DNA of 64,000 bases from Streptomyces sp. CNQ-509 (lineage in GTDB: Bacteria > Actinomycetota > Actinomycetes > Streptomycetales > Streptomycetaceae). Of this stretch, positions 1 to 8,490 are shown in pieces (position 1 is the stretch's first letter; every line of letters starts with the position of its first letter). The position numbers and the translations under genes were made by a program. Where the stretch lies: NCBI RefSeq assembly GCF_001011035.1, contig NZ_CP011492.1:620001-684000 (forward strand), in the 5' to 3' direction. Under the pieces are notes generated by a model, which saw only the letters and a list, made by a program, of their open reading frames with translations, was not told the origin of the DNA and ran no database searches.

Positions 1-693
1 CGGGGCGACCAGCTCCGCCCGGTGCTCCACGACGCGCGCCCGCTCCCCGGTGTCGGGCACCTCCTCCGCCAGCTCCGCGTCGCTCAGCACCGCCGCGTAC
101 GCGCCCGCCCGCTCCCACGGATCCACCCGCTCCGACAGCAACTGCTCCACCCGCCGCTGGCGCCAGCCGCGGGCCCGGGCGTCCGCGCCCTCAGCCAGCT
201 CCGCCCGCATCGCCGGCGGCAGCGGTCCGCGCAGCAGCCCCGGCTCCCGCTCCCCGAACCGCTCCACCTCCGTCGCGAGATACAGCCAGACCACGACCCG
301 GTACCGGTTCACATAGAACCGCGCGGGCGCGAAGCACCCCGCCCGGGCCAGCCGCGTGAAGCGGACGGACGAGATGCCCAGCTCCTCCGCCCCTGCGACC
401 GTCCCCACCAGCCGCAGACGCTCACGCAGCGCAGCCGCCGCCCCGGCACCGCCGGCGCCCCCGGTGCCGTCCTCCGCGCGCAGCCGCGCTACCTCGGCCC
501 GGGCCACCCGGCGCCGCCCGCCGGCCCGCTGCGGCGGCTCCGTCGGCACCAGCCCGAGCTGCACCGCCAGCTCCAACTCGCGCGGCAGCAGCCCCAGCTC
601 CGCCGCCGCCCGGCCGAACGTCAGCAGCTCCGCCCGCTCGCCCGCCGCGCCGGCCGTCCGCGCACCCGCGCCCGCCCCGGTCCTTACCACCAT
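1..693 (-). CDS. DUF6397-like protein, 3' end outside window
   Basis: Reading leftward from position 693 there is an uninterrupted frame of 231 codons that runs off the window edge, so the C-terminus is missing. The ATG at 693 has GGGGGAG six bases upstream; an ATG at 699 is in frame but would sit directly against that ribosome site, so 693 is preferred. The product is Arg/Ala/Glu-rich and contains two helix-turn-helix-like stretches, the second around ISSVRFTRLARAG followed by a conserved-looking FYVNRYRVVVWLYLA segment. This arrangement resembles the Streptomyces DUF6397 family from memory. No catalytic motif, signal peptide or membrane segment is visible. Function is unknown; a DNA-binding role is only an inference from the helix-turn-helix-like segments. 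Confidence 0.7.
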   Translation of the reverse strand, partial: MVVRTGAGAGARTAGAAGERAELLTFGRAAAELGLLPRELELAVQLGLVPTEPPQRAGGRRRVARAEVARLRAEDGTGGAGGAGAAAALRERLRLVGTVAGAEELGISSVRFTRLARAGCFAPARFYVNRYRVVVWLYLATEVERFGEREPGLLRGPLPPAMRAELAEGADARARGWRQRRVEQLLSERVDPWERAGAYAAVLSDAELAEEVPDTGERARVVEHRAELVAP

Positions 694-800
694 GGCCATC
701 TCCCCCGTCGTTGCTTGAAAAGCGCCGCCTCGATTACTCTCAGTGACGAGCCTAGCGCGTCGCTCCCCGCCCCGCCTCCTCCTGTGGATAACCTGCTCGC

Positions 801-1229
801 ATGGGCGAGAAGATGACCGGCGAAGAGTGGCGCACCTTCGTCTCCGCAGGCACCCGCACCGGCAAGCTGGCCACCGTCCGCGCCGACGGCAGCCCCCACG
901 TGGCCCCGATCTGGTTCGTGCTCGACGGCGACGACTTCGTCTTCAACACCGGCGCCGGCAGCGTCAAGGGCCGCAACCTCGCGCGCGACGGCCGCGCCAC
1001 CCTCTGCGTCGACGACGAGCGCTATCCGTACTCGTTCGCCGTGCTCTCCGGCCGCGCGAGGCTCAGCGACGACCTGGACGAGATGCGCCGCTGGGCCACG
1101 GTCATCGCCGCCCGCTACGTCGACAGGGAACTGGCCGAGACCTACGGCGCGCGCAACGCCGTCGCCGGCGAACTCCTCGTCCGCGTCACCATCGACAAGG
1201 TGGTCTCCGAAGCCCGCGTGGCCGAGTGA
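801..1229 (+). CDS. PPOX-class flavin/F420-dependent oxidoreductase
   Basis: A 142-residue protein of the split beta-barrel pyridoxamine-phosphate-oxidase-like family. The N-terminal half reads TGKLATVRADGSPHVAPIWFV, then the strand DDFVFNTGAGSVKGRNLARDGRATLCVDDERYPYSFAV, which is the usual layout for actinobacterial TIGR03618-type enzymes that use F420 or FMN. Length is typical for a single-domain family member, which would act as a soluble homodimer. The substrate cannot be read from sequence. It is transcribed alone, convergent with cvnD, and divergent from the DUF6397 gene with about 107 bases between the two starts. ATG start; no unusual features. Confidence 0.88.
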   Translation: MGEKMTGEEWRTFVSAGTRTGKLATVRADGSPHVAPIWFVLDGDDFVFNTGAGSVKGRNLARDGRATLCVDDERYPYSFAVLSGRARLSDDLDEMRRWATVIAARYVDRELAETYGARNAVAGELLVRVTIDKVVSEARVAE

Positions 1230-1250
1230 CCCGCGGCACCCCGGGCCCGC

Positions 1251-1865
1251 TCACCCCACCGGCTCCGTGCCGACCGTGTCGAGCAGCCGGGCGGTGTGCA
1301 CCCGGCCGGCGTACTCGACCAGCCTGATCAGCACCTCCTTCCCCGAGTCGCGGTCTCGCGCGTCGCACAGCACGACGGGAGTGCCCTGGTCGAGGTCGAG
1401 GGCACGGGCGACCTCGTGGGCGCCGAAACCGCGAGACCCGGGAAAGCAGTTCACCGCGACGATGAACGGGATGCTGCGGTGCTCGAAGTAGTCCACCGCC
1501 GGGAAGCAGTCCTGCAGCCTGCGGGTGTCCGCCAGCACCACCGCGCCCAGCGCGCCGGTGGCCAGCTCGTCCCAGAGGAACCAGAAGCGGTCCTGCCCCG
1601 GCGTGCCGAACAGATAGACCGCGAGTCCGGCGCGGATGGTGATCCTGCCGAAGTCCATCGCCACCGTCGTCGTGGTCTTCTCGTCCACGCCGCCGGTGTC
1701 GTCGACGGCGGTGCCGACCTCGCTCAACTGCTCCTCGGTGCGCAGCGGACGGATCTCGCTGACGGAACCGACCAGGGTGGTCTTGCCCACCCCGAAACCG
1801 CCGGCGATGAGGATCTTCAGCGCCAGCGCGTCGTCGACCCTGCGGTCAGAGGGCGCGGAGTCCAT
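1251..1865 (-). CDS. cvnD: Conservon small GTPase CvnD
   Basis: A 204-residue Ras-like/Rab-like GTPase of the Streptomyces conservon family. The P-loop GGFGVGKTT lies at about residues 22-30, the DFGRI segment and GTPGQDRFWF (switch II, DxxGQ-like) near 75-95, and NCF in place of the canonical NKxD guanine motif near 138, as is common in CvnD proteins. It is the last gene of a four-gene set and overlaps cvnC by 20 bases, implying translational coupling. In studied conservons the CvnA-D proteins form a membrane-associated, G-protein-like signalling complex. No cytochrome P450 (cvnE/F) follows, so this is the four-gene form. Confidence 0.92.
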   Translation of the reverse strand: MDSAPSDRRVDDALALKILIAGGFGVGKTTLVGSVSEIRPLRTEEQLSEVGTAVDDTGGVDEKTTTTVAMDFGRITIRAGLAVYLFGTPGQDRFWFLWDELATGALGAVVLADTRRLQDCFPAVDYFEHRSIPFIVAVNCFPGSRGFGAHEVARALDLDQGTPVVLCDARDRDSGKEVLIRLVEYAGRVHTARLLDTVGTEPVG

Positions 1866-2265
1866 CGATCACTTCTCTCAGGATCATCTCGTCGGGAAGC
1901 TGCGCCGGCGGCACGGGCCTGCTCACCCGTACGCAGCCGAGTTCGACCAGATCGCCGAGGAGCACCCGCACGACCCCCACCGGCAGATCGGTCTCCGCCG
2001 CCAGTTCGGCGACGGACTGGGTCTCGATCCGGCAGAGGTCGATGAGCGCCCGGTGTTCGGGCCCGAACGTCCCGGCCTCCTTCCCCGCGGCCTCCAGCGC
2101 CTCTTCCTCCAGGTCGATGAGCGCGATGAGGTCGAACCGCACGGTGGTCGTCACCGGCCGGGTCCGGCCGCCGGTCATCGCGTACGGGCGGACCAGCGGA
2201 CCGGCCTCGGCGTCGTACCAGTGACTGCCGTGGTGCGGAGGGGTGCCACTCATATCTTCAGTCAT
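1846..2265 (-). CDS. cvnC: Conservon DUF742 protein CvnC
   Basis: A 139-residue DUF742 protein, the third member of the conservon. The sequence shows the family block VRPYAMTGGRTRP near residues 26-38, followed by a predicted winged-helix-like region with SVAELAAETDLPVGVVRVLLGDLVELGCVRV near 85-120. It overlaps cvnD at its 3' end and starts 18 bases after the cvnB stop. Family members are soluble partners of CvnA, CvnB and CvnD; a DNA-binding or protein-interaction role for the winged-helix-like fold is inferred only. Confidence 0.92.
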   Translation of the reverse strand: MTEDMSGTPPHHGSHWYDAEAGPLVRPYAMTGGRTRPVTTTVRFDLIALIDLEEEALEAAGKEAGTFGPEHRALIDLCRIETQSVAELAAETDLPVGVVRVLLGDLVELGCVRVSRPVPPAQLPDEMILREVIDGLRAL

Positions 2266-2283
2266 AACGTGTCACCGCCGTGC

Positions 2284-2721
2284 TCAGCCCGGATTCCGCG
2301 GCTTCGCTGCGGCCGTTCGCGGGGCGGTGTATAGATGTTCGCCCACCCGTGCGACCAGGCGGGCCATTTCGTACGCGACGAGGCCCATGTCCGCCGTCGC
2401 GGCGCTGAATACGGCAAGACAGGAGCCGTCCCCGGCCGCGGCCACGAAGAGGAAGCCGTCGTCCATCTCGACCATCGTCTGCCGTACGCCGCCCGCGCGG
2501 AAGTGCCGCCCGGCGCCCTTGGCGAGACTGTGGAAGCCGGACGCGACCGCCGCCAGGTGCTCGGCGTCCTCGCGGGAGAGCGTTCTGGAGTTGCCGACCG
2601 CGAGGCCGTCGCCGGAGAGCACCACGGCGTGGCGCACGTCGGCGACGCGCCTGACGAGGTCGTCCAGCAGCCAGTCGAGTCCCCCGGATCTCTGCGTGTG
2701 CACCGTGCCCGGCTCGATCAT
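2284..2721 (-). CDS. cvnB: Conservon roadblock/LC7 protein CvnB
   Basis: A 145-residue roadblock/LC7-fold protein. The core GGLDWLLDDLVRRVADVRHAVVLSGDGLAVG is at about residues 13-43 and a second half with DDGFLFVAAAGDGSCLAVFS follows near 87-106. Roadblock proteins of this type resemble MglB-like GTPase-activating or scaffolding factors, here expected to act on the CvnD GTPase. The ATG start at 2721 overlaps the cvnA stop in ATGA, so expression is coupled to the histidine-kinase-like cvnA. Length is typical for CvnB. Confidence 0.92.
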   Translation of the reverse strand: MIEPGTVHTQRSGGLDWLLDDLVRRVADVRHAVVLSGDGLAVGNSRTLSREDAEHLAAVASGFHSLAKGAGRHFRAGGVRQTMVEMDDGFLFVAAAGDGSCLAVFSAATADMGLVAYEMARLVARVGEHLYTAPRTAAAKPRNPG

Positions 2722-5700
2722 GGGCTTTCCCCTTCCGTCGACGTGTGCGCGGTCTCGTCCGGCTCCGGGCGCCCGGCGCCCGGTCCACCGCCGTACGTGC
2801 GGCCGACGGGCAGGCCGCCGCCGCGTAACCAGCCGCTGCGGTAGGCGGCCATACGGGCGCGCGCCTCTTCCGGCGTGCGCTCCCGCGGTGCGGGGCGACC
2901 CGCGGCGCCGGGCTCCCCGCGCGCTCCGGCGGCCCCGGCGCCGGTGTCCGTGATGTCCCCGGCGACGTCCCCGGCGTCCCCGGTGTGCGTGCCGCCGTCG
3001 CCGGAGCCGCGCTCCAGCCGCAACTGCGGCGCCATGCTGGCCTGCCGTACGCGCCTGGGCAGCTCCGTGACGTCCCCGGGGGCCTGGACGGCGGCCGCCT
3101 CCTGCCCGGCCCGCCCCGCGTACGTCCCCGATCCGCCGAAGGGCCCCCCGTCCTCCACCGCCACCCCCGCGCCGTCCCCGCCCTCCGCCGTCCCACCCGC
3201 CGTGTCCACGCCGAGCCGGGCCCGCAGCAGCACCACGTCCTCCCGCGGCGCCAGCACCGGCCGCTCCCCCACCGGCCCGACGGCCGGGCCTCCGGCCCCG
3301 GGCCCCGTGCGCCACGGCCCCGGCAGCGCCCGCCCGGCCCGCCGCTCCGGCAGGCCGTTCTCCGCCCCGTGCGTGCCGGAGCCGCCCCCGTCCGCCCCGT
3401 TCCGCACCGGCACCCCGGGCAGCCCCGGAACCCTCGCACCACCCGCCGGGCCCGCCACCCCCGGACCGCCGGATCCACCGGGCCCCCCGGGCACCAGCCC
3501 TCCCGGGAACGGCCGCGCCGCGGCGCCCCGCACCCCCGCCCCCGGATCCACCGCTCCCTCGACCGCCGCCTCCAGCACCGCTGTCGGCAGCAGCACCACC
3601 ACCGTCGTCCCCCCGTACGCCGACTCCCGCAGGCTGACCTGGATCCCGTGCCGCGCCGCCAGCCGGCTCACCACGAAGAGCCCCAGCCGGTCGCTGTCGA
3701 ACAGGTCCAGCGCCTCCGACTCCCGGATCCGCCGGTTCGCCGCGGCCAGCGCCTCCTTGCCCATGCCCAGGCCACGGTCCTCGACCTCGATCGCGTAGCC
3801 CTTGCCGACCTGCTCGCCGTACACCCGCACCTTGGTGTGCGGCGGCGAGAACTGCGCGGCGTTCTCCACCAGCTCGGCCAGCAGGTGTGTCAGGTCGGCC
3901 ACCGCCGCGCCCACCACGGCCACGTCCGACAGCGCCCGCACCTCCACGCGCGCGTAGTCCTCCACCTCCGAGACCGCGGCCCGCACCACGCTCTGCAGCG
4001 GCACCGGCATCCGCCACGCGCGGCCCGGGGCCGCGCCGGAGAGGATGATCAGGCTCTCGGCGTGCCGCCGCATGCGGGTCGTGAGGTGGTCGAGCCGGAA
4101 GAGGTCGTCCAGTTCCTCGGGGTCCTCGGCGCGCCGCTCCATGCTGTCCAGCAGCGCGAGTTGGCGGTGGACGAGCACCTGGCTGCGGCGGGCGAGGTTG
4201 ACGAACACCCCGGAGATGCCGCTCGCCAGCTCGGCCCGCTCGACGGCGGCGCGCAGCGCCGCCCGGTGCACGGTGGTCAGCGCCTCGCCGACCTGGGCGA
4301 TCTCGTCGTCGCCCGGGTCGCCCCCGGGGGCCTCGCCGGCGATGTCGATCTCCTGTCCGGCGCGCAGCCGGTGCATCGCGTGCGGCAGCTTGCGGCGGGC
4401 GAGTTCGAGGGCCGAGTTGCGCAGGCCGACGAGTTCGACGATCAGCCCGCGGCCTATCCGTACGGAGATGAGGAGAGCCGCGGCCACGGCGGCGAGGCCC
4501 AGGACCGCCGCGGCGCCGGAGGGGGTGAGCATGCCGTCGGTGAAGGGGTCGGTGCGGTCGGCCTCCGCGGCGTGCTCCCGTCCGACGGCGCGGACGGCGC
4601 CGGCCACGTCCGCGTACGGGCCCTCCCAGTCGCGCGCGGGGGCGGCCTCGACGGCGGCGGTGCCGGAGTCCGCGGCGGCCACGGCGTCCTCCAGCTCGCC
4701 GAGGGTGCGATACGCCTCGCTCTCGCGGGCCTGCCGCCACACCTCCGCCTCACCGCCGCCGAGGTCGTCGGCCGAGCCCTCCTCCAGGGCGGCGCGGGCG
4801 GAGGCGGCGTCGGCGAAGGCGCGGTGGTGCGCGGCGCTGAGCGACCCGCGCACCTGCCCGGCGGCCAGGAGCGCGTCTTCGCGGGCGAGCATCTCGCCGG
4901 CCCGGTCGAACTCGTGCAGCACCCGGGCCTCGGACGCCCCCTCGGGGCCCCGGATACCGGTGAGTGCGCCGGAGACGCCGAAGGCGCGGTCGACGGCCGC
5001 GGTGTACTCCTCGTACGTCCGCGACCAGTCGGTCGTACGGGCCTCCACCCGGGTACGCAGCCGGCCCAGCGACTCCGTGCCCGTGACGAAGCCGTCGAGC
5101 CGCCGGGTGACGTCCCGGGGCAGGTCGGCGCCCTCCGCGACGGTGTGGCTGCCGTCGAGCCGCAACCGGTCGACGGCCCGGTCGGTGCGGACGGCGGCCG
5201 CACCGTAGGCGCGGCGGCGGTCACCGCCGGGGCCGGCGAGGTGGCTTGCGGCGGCGCGCCGTTCGTCCTGGAGCGCGGCGACGGCGGCGGCAAGGGGCTG
5301 CCGCACCTCGGTCTCGACCTGCTCGATCCGGCGCAAGCGGGAGACGTCCTGTGCGGTGCCTACGGTGGCGTAGCCCCAGAGCGCTATCAGGGAGACGACC
5401 GGCACGGTCAGCAGGCAGATGACGCGCGCGCGTACGGTACGGGGCCCGAACCGCCGGAGCCGTCCGCGGTGCCCGGACGCCGGCGCCTTCTGTGCACCCC
5501 CCGCGTCCACACCGCCGGAGCCCGCCGGTTCCCCGCCGCCCGCCGCGCCCGGTCCGCCGGGCAGGTACGCCCGCTCCCAGGCGCTCGGCCCCGGCGGCGG
5601 CCCGGACTCGTCGGCGGGCGGTCCCGCGTGCGCCCGCCGGCCGCGCACCGGCGGGGGCACAGGTGGCGCCGTCCCGCCCGCCCCGTGCCCGGCGGGCAGC

Positions 5701-5765
5701 TCGGCCGGAGGTGCGGACGGCGTACCGGACGGGCCGCTCGGCGGGGTGCTGTCCGGGGTTCGCAT
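2718..5765 (-). CDS. cvnA: Conservon sensor histidine-kinase-like protein CvnA (with TTA codon)
   Basis: A protein of about 1015 residues. Residues 1-110 are a Pro/Gly-rich cytoplasmic tail; a membrane helix (VICLLTVPVVSLIALWGYATV) lies near 115-137; a helical extracellular sensor region of the nitrate/nitrite-sensing type follows to about 415; a second membrane helix (VLGLAAVAAALLISVRIGRG) is near 420-440; then a HAMP-like linker and a HATPase_c domain with NAAQFSPP (N box) near 640, DRGLGMG (G1) and GLFVVSRLAARHG near 695. The last 280 residues are low-complexity Pro/Gly. I chose ATG 5765 over GTG 5771 because GAGG is correctly spaced only for the ATG. Codon 980 is TTA (bases 2826-2828), the rare bldA-read leucine codon. 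It heads the cvnABCD operon. Confidence 0.92.
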   Translation of the reverse strand: MRTPDSTPPSGPSGTPSAPPAELPAGHGAGGTAPPVPPPVRGRRAHAGPPADESGPPPGPSAWERAYLPGGPGAAGGGEPAGSGGVDAGGAQKAPASGHRGRLRRFGPRTVRARVICLLTVPVVSLIALWGYATVGTAQDVSRLRRIEQVETEVRQPLAAAVAALQDERRAAASHLAGPGGDRRRAYGAAAVRTDRAVDRLRLDGSHTVAEGADLPRDVTRRLDGFVTGTESLGRLRTRVEARTTDWSRTYEEYTAAVDRAFGVSGALTGIRGPEGASEARVLHEFDRAGEMLAREDALLAAGQVRGSLSAAHHRAFADAASARAALEEGSADDLGGGEAEVWRQARESEAYRTLGELEDAVAAADSGTAAVEAAPARDWEGPYADVAGAVRAVGREHAAEADRTDPFTDGMLTPSGAAAVLGLAAVAAALLISVRIGRGLIVELVGLRNSALELARRKLPHAMHRLRAGQEIDIAGEAPGGDPGDDEIAQVGEALTTVHRAALRAAVERAELASGISGVFVNLARRSQVLVHRQLALLDSMERRAEDPEELDDLFRLDHLTTRMRRHAESLIILSGAAPGRAWRMPVPLQSVVRAAVSEVEDYARVEVRALSDVAVVGAAVADLTHLLAELVENAAQFSPPHTKVRVYGEQVGKGYAIEVEDRGLGMGKEALAAANRRIRESEALDLFDSDRLGLFVVSRLAARHGIQVSLRESAYGGTTVVVLLPTAVLEAAVEGAVDPGAGVRGAAARPFPGGLVPGGPGGSGGPGVAGPAGGARVPGLPGVPVRNGADGGGSGTHGAENGLPERRAGRALPGPWRTGPGAGGPAVGPVGERPVLAPREDVVLLRARLGVDTAGGTAEGGDGAGVAVEDGGPFGGSGTYAGRAGQEAAAVQAPGDVTELPRRVRQASMAPQLRLERGSGDGGTHTGDAGDVAGDITDTGAGAAGARGEPGAAGRPAPRERTPEEARARMAAYRSGWLRGGGLPVGRTYGGGPGAGRPEPDETAHTSTEGESP

Positions 5766-5784
5766 GTCCACCTCATATCGGTTG

Positions 5785-5800
5785 GCGGGGCCTGCCCCGC
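5785..5800. terminator. Perfect hairpin between the MHYT gene and cvnA
   Basis: GCGGGGC and GCCCCGC form a perfect 7-bp stem with a 2-base loop, lying 38 bases downstream of the MHYT stop and 19 bases upstream of the cvnA start on the same strand. There is no U-tract, as is usual in Streptomyces terminators. It could end the MHYT transcript or act as a structured leader for cvnA. Confidence 0.4.
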
Positions 5801-5838
5801 GGGGTCCGTCCGCCGGTGTGCGGGCGCGGCGCGGCCGG

Positions 5839-6618
5839 CTAGACGGCGCCGGGCGCTCGGGTCAGGCGCTGGGCGGAGACGGTGGCGGCACGCTCCGCGG
5901 CGGTCGGGGTGAGCGCGACGAACGCCGAGGTGAGGAAGAGGTACGAGCCGAGACCCACGGTCAGGGGAAAGACGAACTGGGTGGCGGTCGCCCCGGCCAG
6001 GGCTTCGGGCGAGGGCATCACGGACACGGACACGGCGGCCATCCCGGTGTAGTGCATGCTCGTCACGGCCGCCCCCATGACGAGGGAGGCGAGGGTCACG
6101 GCAAGCGGAGAGCGGATGGTGAGCGCGGCCCACAGCGCGGCGGTGGCCGTGGCGACGGCGATGAGGACGGAGAGCACCACGGCCGGGAGGTCGTAGGCGA
6201 TCGAGCCGTGCAGGCGGACGGCGGACATCCCGAGGTAGTGCATGGCGGCCACGCCGAGCCCGGTGGCGAGCCCGGCGACCAGCAGGGCCGGGCCGCGGGC
6301 CCGGAGGTGGCCGAGGGCGAAGACGCCGGCGCCGGCGACGGCCATGGCGACCACGAGGCTGAGGACCGTCCGCTGGATGTCGTAGCGGATCTCGGTGCCG
6401 CTGACGGTGAAGCCCAGCATGGCGATGAAGTGCATCGTCCATATGCCGGTCCCGGTGGCGGACGCGGCGGTGAGCAGCCAGTTGCGCCGGGAGCGGGCGG
6501 TGGGGGCCGCCAGCGCCTGGACGGTGCAGCGCAGCCCGAGCGCGGCGCCGATGCACGCCATCGCGTACGAGAGAACGGGTGTCAGCCACCCGTAGGCTGC
6601 GTGGTCGAGGTGTCCCAT
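5839..6618 (-). CDS. MHYT-domain integral membrane signalling protein
   Basis: A 259-residue membrane protein with about seven hydrophobic segments and three copies of the MHYT-type motif: MHFIAM at residues 62-67, MHYLGM at 126-131 and MHYTGM at 188-193. Family models propose that the repeated Met/His residues bind copper and sense oxygen, CO or NO at the membrane. Here the MHYT unit stands alone with no GGDEF, EAL or kinase output domain, so any signal must be passed to a partner protein. It lies 73 bases upstream of cvnA on the same strand, which makes the conservon kinase a plausible partner (inference). Confidence 0.9.
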   Translation of the reverse strand: MGHLDHAAYGWLTPVLSYAMACIGAALGLRCTVQALAAPTARSRRNWLLTAASATGTGIWTMHFIAMLGFTVSGTEIRYDIQRTVLSLVVAMAVAGAGVFALGHLRARGPALLVAGLATGLGVAAMHYLGMSAVRLHGSIAYDLPAVVLSVLIAVATATAALWAALTIRSPLAVTLASLVMGAAVTSMHYTGMAAVSVSVMPSPEALAGATATQFVFPLTVGLGSYLFLTSAFVALTPTAAERAATVSAQRLTRAPGAV

Positions 6619-6795
6619 GTCTCAGGGACGCTAGTCCGGTTGGGGGCGCACGACCGGGGCGCATGCCAAACCTGACTGAATTTGACAGAGTCATTGCCTC
6701 GATCGACCAGGGCAACGCCCGAAGAGGCACATCCCTGGCACATTTCTTACGGCATATGCCTCATCGGCCGTGTGCCTCCGCGGGAGGGCGCACGG

Positions 6796-6978
6796 TCAGC
6801 GGCCGAGCTCCTTGCGTGTCACCCTCTTGAGCCTGCGGCGCTGCCCGGGGTCGAGCGCCAGATAGGCGGCCACCGGCACACCGACGATCACCAGCACGGC
6901 GATCCAGAACGAGGTCAACCACCACAGCAGCAAGCCGACCGCCACCCCGCCGGCCGCGACCTTCCCTCGATTCGTCAT
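6796..6978 (-). CDS. Small membrane protein, 60 residues
   Basis: Starts at ATG 6978 preceded by GGAGG with good spacing, and ends at 6796. The 60-residue product has a short basic N-terminus (MTNRGK), a hydrophobic stretch VGLLLWWLTSFWIAVLVIVGVPVAAYLAL covering roughly residues 14-42, and a strongly basic tail DPGQRRRLKRVTRKELGR. This is a one- or two-helix inner-membrane protein with a positively charged cytoplasmic end. Similar small proteins are common in streptomycetes; no function is known to me. It lies between the desaturase and MHYT genes on the same strand. Confidence 0.75.
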   Translation of the reverse strand: MTNRGKVAAGGVAVGLLLWWLTSFWIAVLVIVGVPVAAYLALDPGQRRRLKRVTRKELGR

Positions 6979-7196
6979 CTTCCTGCCTCCTACAGCGGCG
7001 GCATACCGCCCTCGACTGGGGAACGGCCGCGCCGCTCCCCCGGTTCCTTTATCCCATGACCGGGGCCGGAGGGCGTCATACATGTGGATGAGGGACCCAT
7101 TACGGGACGGGTTCCCCGTTACGGACGGGAGGTGCGCCATGACGGGGCGGGAGGCGGTCCCGCCCCGGGGGCAGCAGGGGGCAGAGCGTGCGCCCC

Positions 7197-8249
7197 CTAC
7201 GGGACGTCGGGGGCGCGCAGCGGCTCGCCGACCTCGTGCATGTGCTCCAGCGCCAGCCGGTACGACTCGACCGCGCTGGTCTGCGCGTACGGCAGCCCGA
7301 GCGCTGCGCAGTGCGCCCGTACCAGCGGCTGGACGCGGCGCAGGTGGGGGCGGGGCATGTTGGGGAAGAGGTGGTGCTCGATCTGGTAGTTCAGGCCGCC
7401 CATGAGCCAGTCGGTGACGGCCCCGCCGCGCACGTTGCGGGAGGTGAGCACCTGGCGGCGCAGGTGGCCCCAGTCGTCGTCGCCGGTCTCGGGCATCTCC
7501 ATGCCCTTGTGGTTGGGCGCGAAGCACATCCCCAGGTGCAGACCGAAGACCGCGTGCTGCACGAGCGCGAAGACCACGGCCTTGCCGGGCGACATGGCGG
7601 TCAGCAGCAGGGTCGCGTAGCCGAGCACGTGGAGGCCGAGGAGCAGGGCTTCGAGGCGGCGCTCGCCCTTGCCCTGCCGGCGCAGGTCCTGCCAGCTCGA
7701 CACCTTCAGCGCGATGCCCTCGAGGAGCAGCATCGGGAAGAACAGGGCGGCCTGGTGGCGGGTGAGCCAGCGGGCGAAGCCCTCGCGCTGCGCGGCCTGG
7801 CGCTGGGTCCATACCAGCGCGCCGACGCCGACGTCGGGGTCCTTGTCGATGTGGTTGGGATTGGCGTGGTGGCGGTTGTGCTTGTCCGTCCACCAGTGGT
7901 AGCTCATGCCGATCAGCAGGTTGCCGTGGAAGAGCCCGAGCGCGCGGTTGGCCTTGCGGGTGCCGGCTATCTGCGCGTGGCCGGAGTCGTGGCCGATGAA
8001 GGCGGTACGGGTGCTGAACACCGCGGCCGGCACCGCGAGGAAGAGGGTCCACCAGGTGTTGCCGAGGAGGTGGATGCCGACGCCGGTGGCGGCGAGCGAC
8101 AGCAGCGTGACCGCGATGCTGCACCCGTACCATCCGCGCCGCCTGCGCAGCAGTCCGGCGGCCTTCACTTCCCGCAACAGCGGCGTGAACTCCGAACTCC
8201 TGACGGTTGCCGCCCCCTTGGGGGCCGACGTGACAGTGGCCTGCGGCAT
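7197..8249 (-). CDS. Membrane fatty-acid desaturase
   Basis: A 350-residue acyl-lipid/acyl-CoA desaturase. The three histidine boxes that hold the di-iron centre are visible: HDSGH at residues 87-91, HNRHH at 124-128 and QIEHH at 289-293, with paired membrane helices near 42-85 and 165-230. The QxxHH third box is characteristic of front-end/Delta6-like and related bacterial desaturases, but there is no fused cytochrome b5 domain, so a separate ferredoxin-type donor is expected. It would introduce a cis double bond into membrane lipid acyl chains. The gene is transcribed away from the helicase gene; the shared upstream region carries a perfect inverted repeat at 8319-8339. Confidence 0.93.
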   Translation of the reverse strand: MPQATVTSAPKGAATVRSSEFTPLLREVKAAGLLRRRRGWYGCSIAVTLLSLAATGVGIHLLGNTWWTLFLAVPAAVFSTRTAFIGHDSGHAQIAGTRKANRALGLFHGNLLIGMSYHWWTDKHNRHHANPNHIDKDPDVGVGALVWTQRQAAQREGFARWLTRHQAALFFPMLLLEGIALKVSSWQDLRRQGKGERRLEALLLGLHVLGYATLLLTAMSPGKAVVFALVQHAVFGLHLGMCFAPNHKGMEMPETGDDDWGHLRRQVLTSRNVRGGAVTDWLMGGLNYQIEHHLFPNMPRPHLRRVQPLVRAHCAALGLPYAQTSAVESYRLALEHMHEVGEPLRAPDVP

Positions 8250-8318
8250 GGCGCCTCCGGTCTCTCGGTGCGAGGACCTCGACGCTACGGAAACCGACAG
8301 CTCGGCGCGATGACGTCA

Positions 8319-8339
8319 GCACCCGGAACGCCCGGGTGC
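8319..8339. promoter_or_regulatory. Perfect inverted repeat in desaturase/helicase divergent region
   Basis: Arms GCACCCGG and CCGGGTGC are exact complements separated by five bases (AACGC), between the divergent starts of the desaturase (8249) and the SNF2 helicase (about 8491). Size and symmetry fit an operator for a dimeric repressor, most plausibly of the desaturase 70 bases away. The regulator is not identifiable here. Confidence 0.4.
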
Positions 8340-8490
8340 AATCCACCCGGCACAAGGTAGTGCCAGATACACCCCCCGCGGCACCGCACGCGGAAAAGTG
8401 AAGTTGATCACTCCGCGGCGCCGTCCGGGGCCGCGGGGCCTGGGGTACTCTCGACCGCCCGGTAGTCAAACTTGAGGAGTGCGTCCGTAC

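Noticed and set aside
6673-6693. TGACT...AGTCA inverted repeat as a FurA box upstream of the MHYT gene
   Set aside because: The spacer is 11 bases rather than the five expected, and no iron or catalase gene is adjacent.
7082-7196. Possible small plus-strand gene (MTGREAVPPRGQQG and similar)
   Set aside because: No ribosome site, no family resemblance, and it runs into the antisense of the desaturase.
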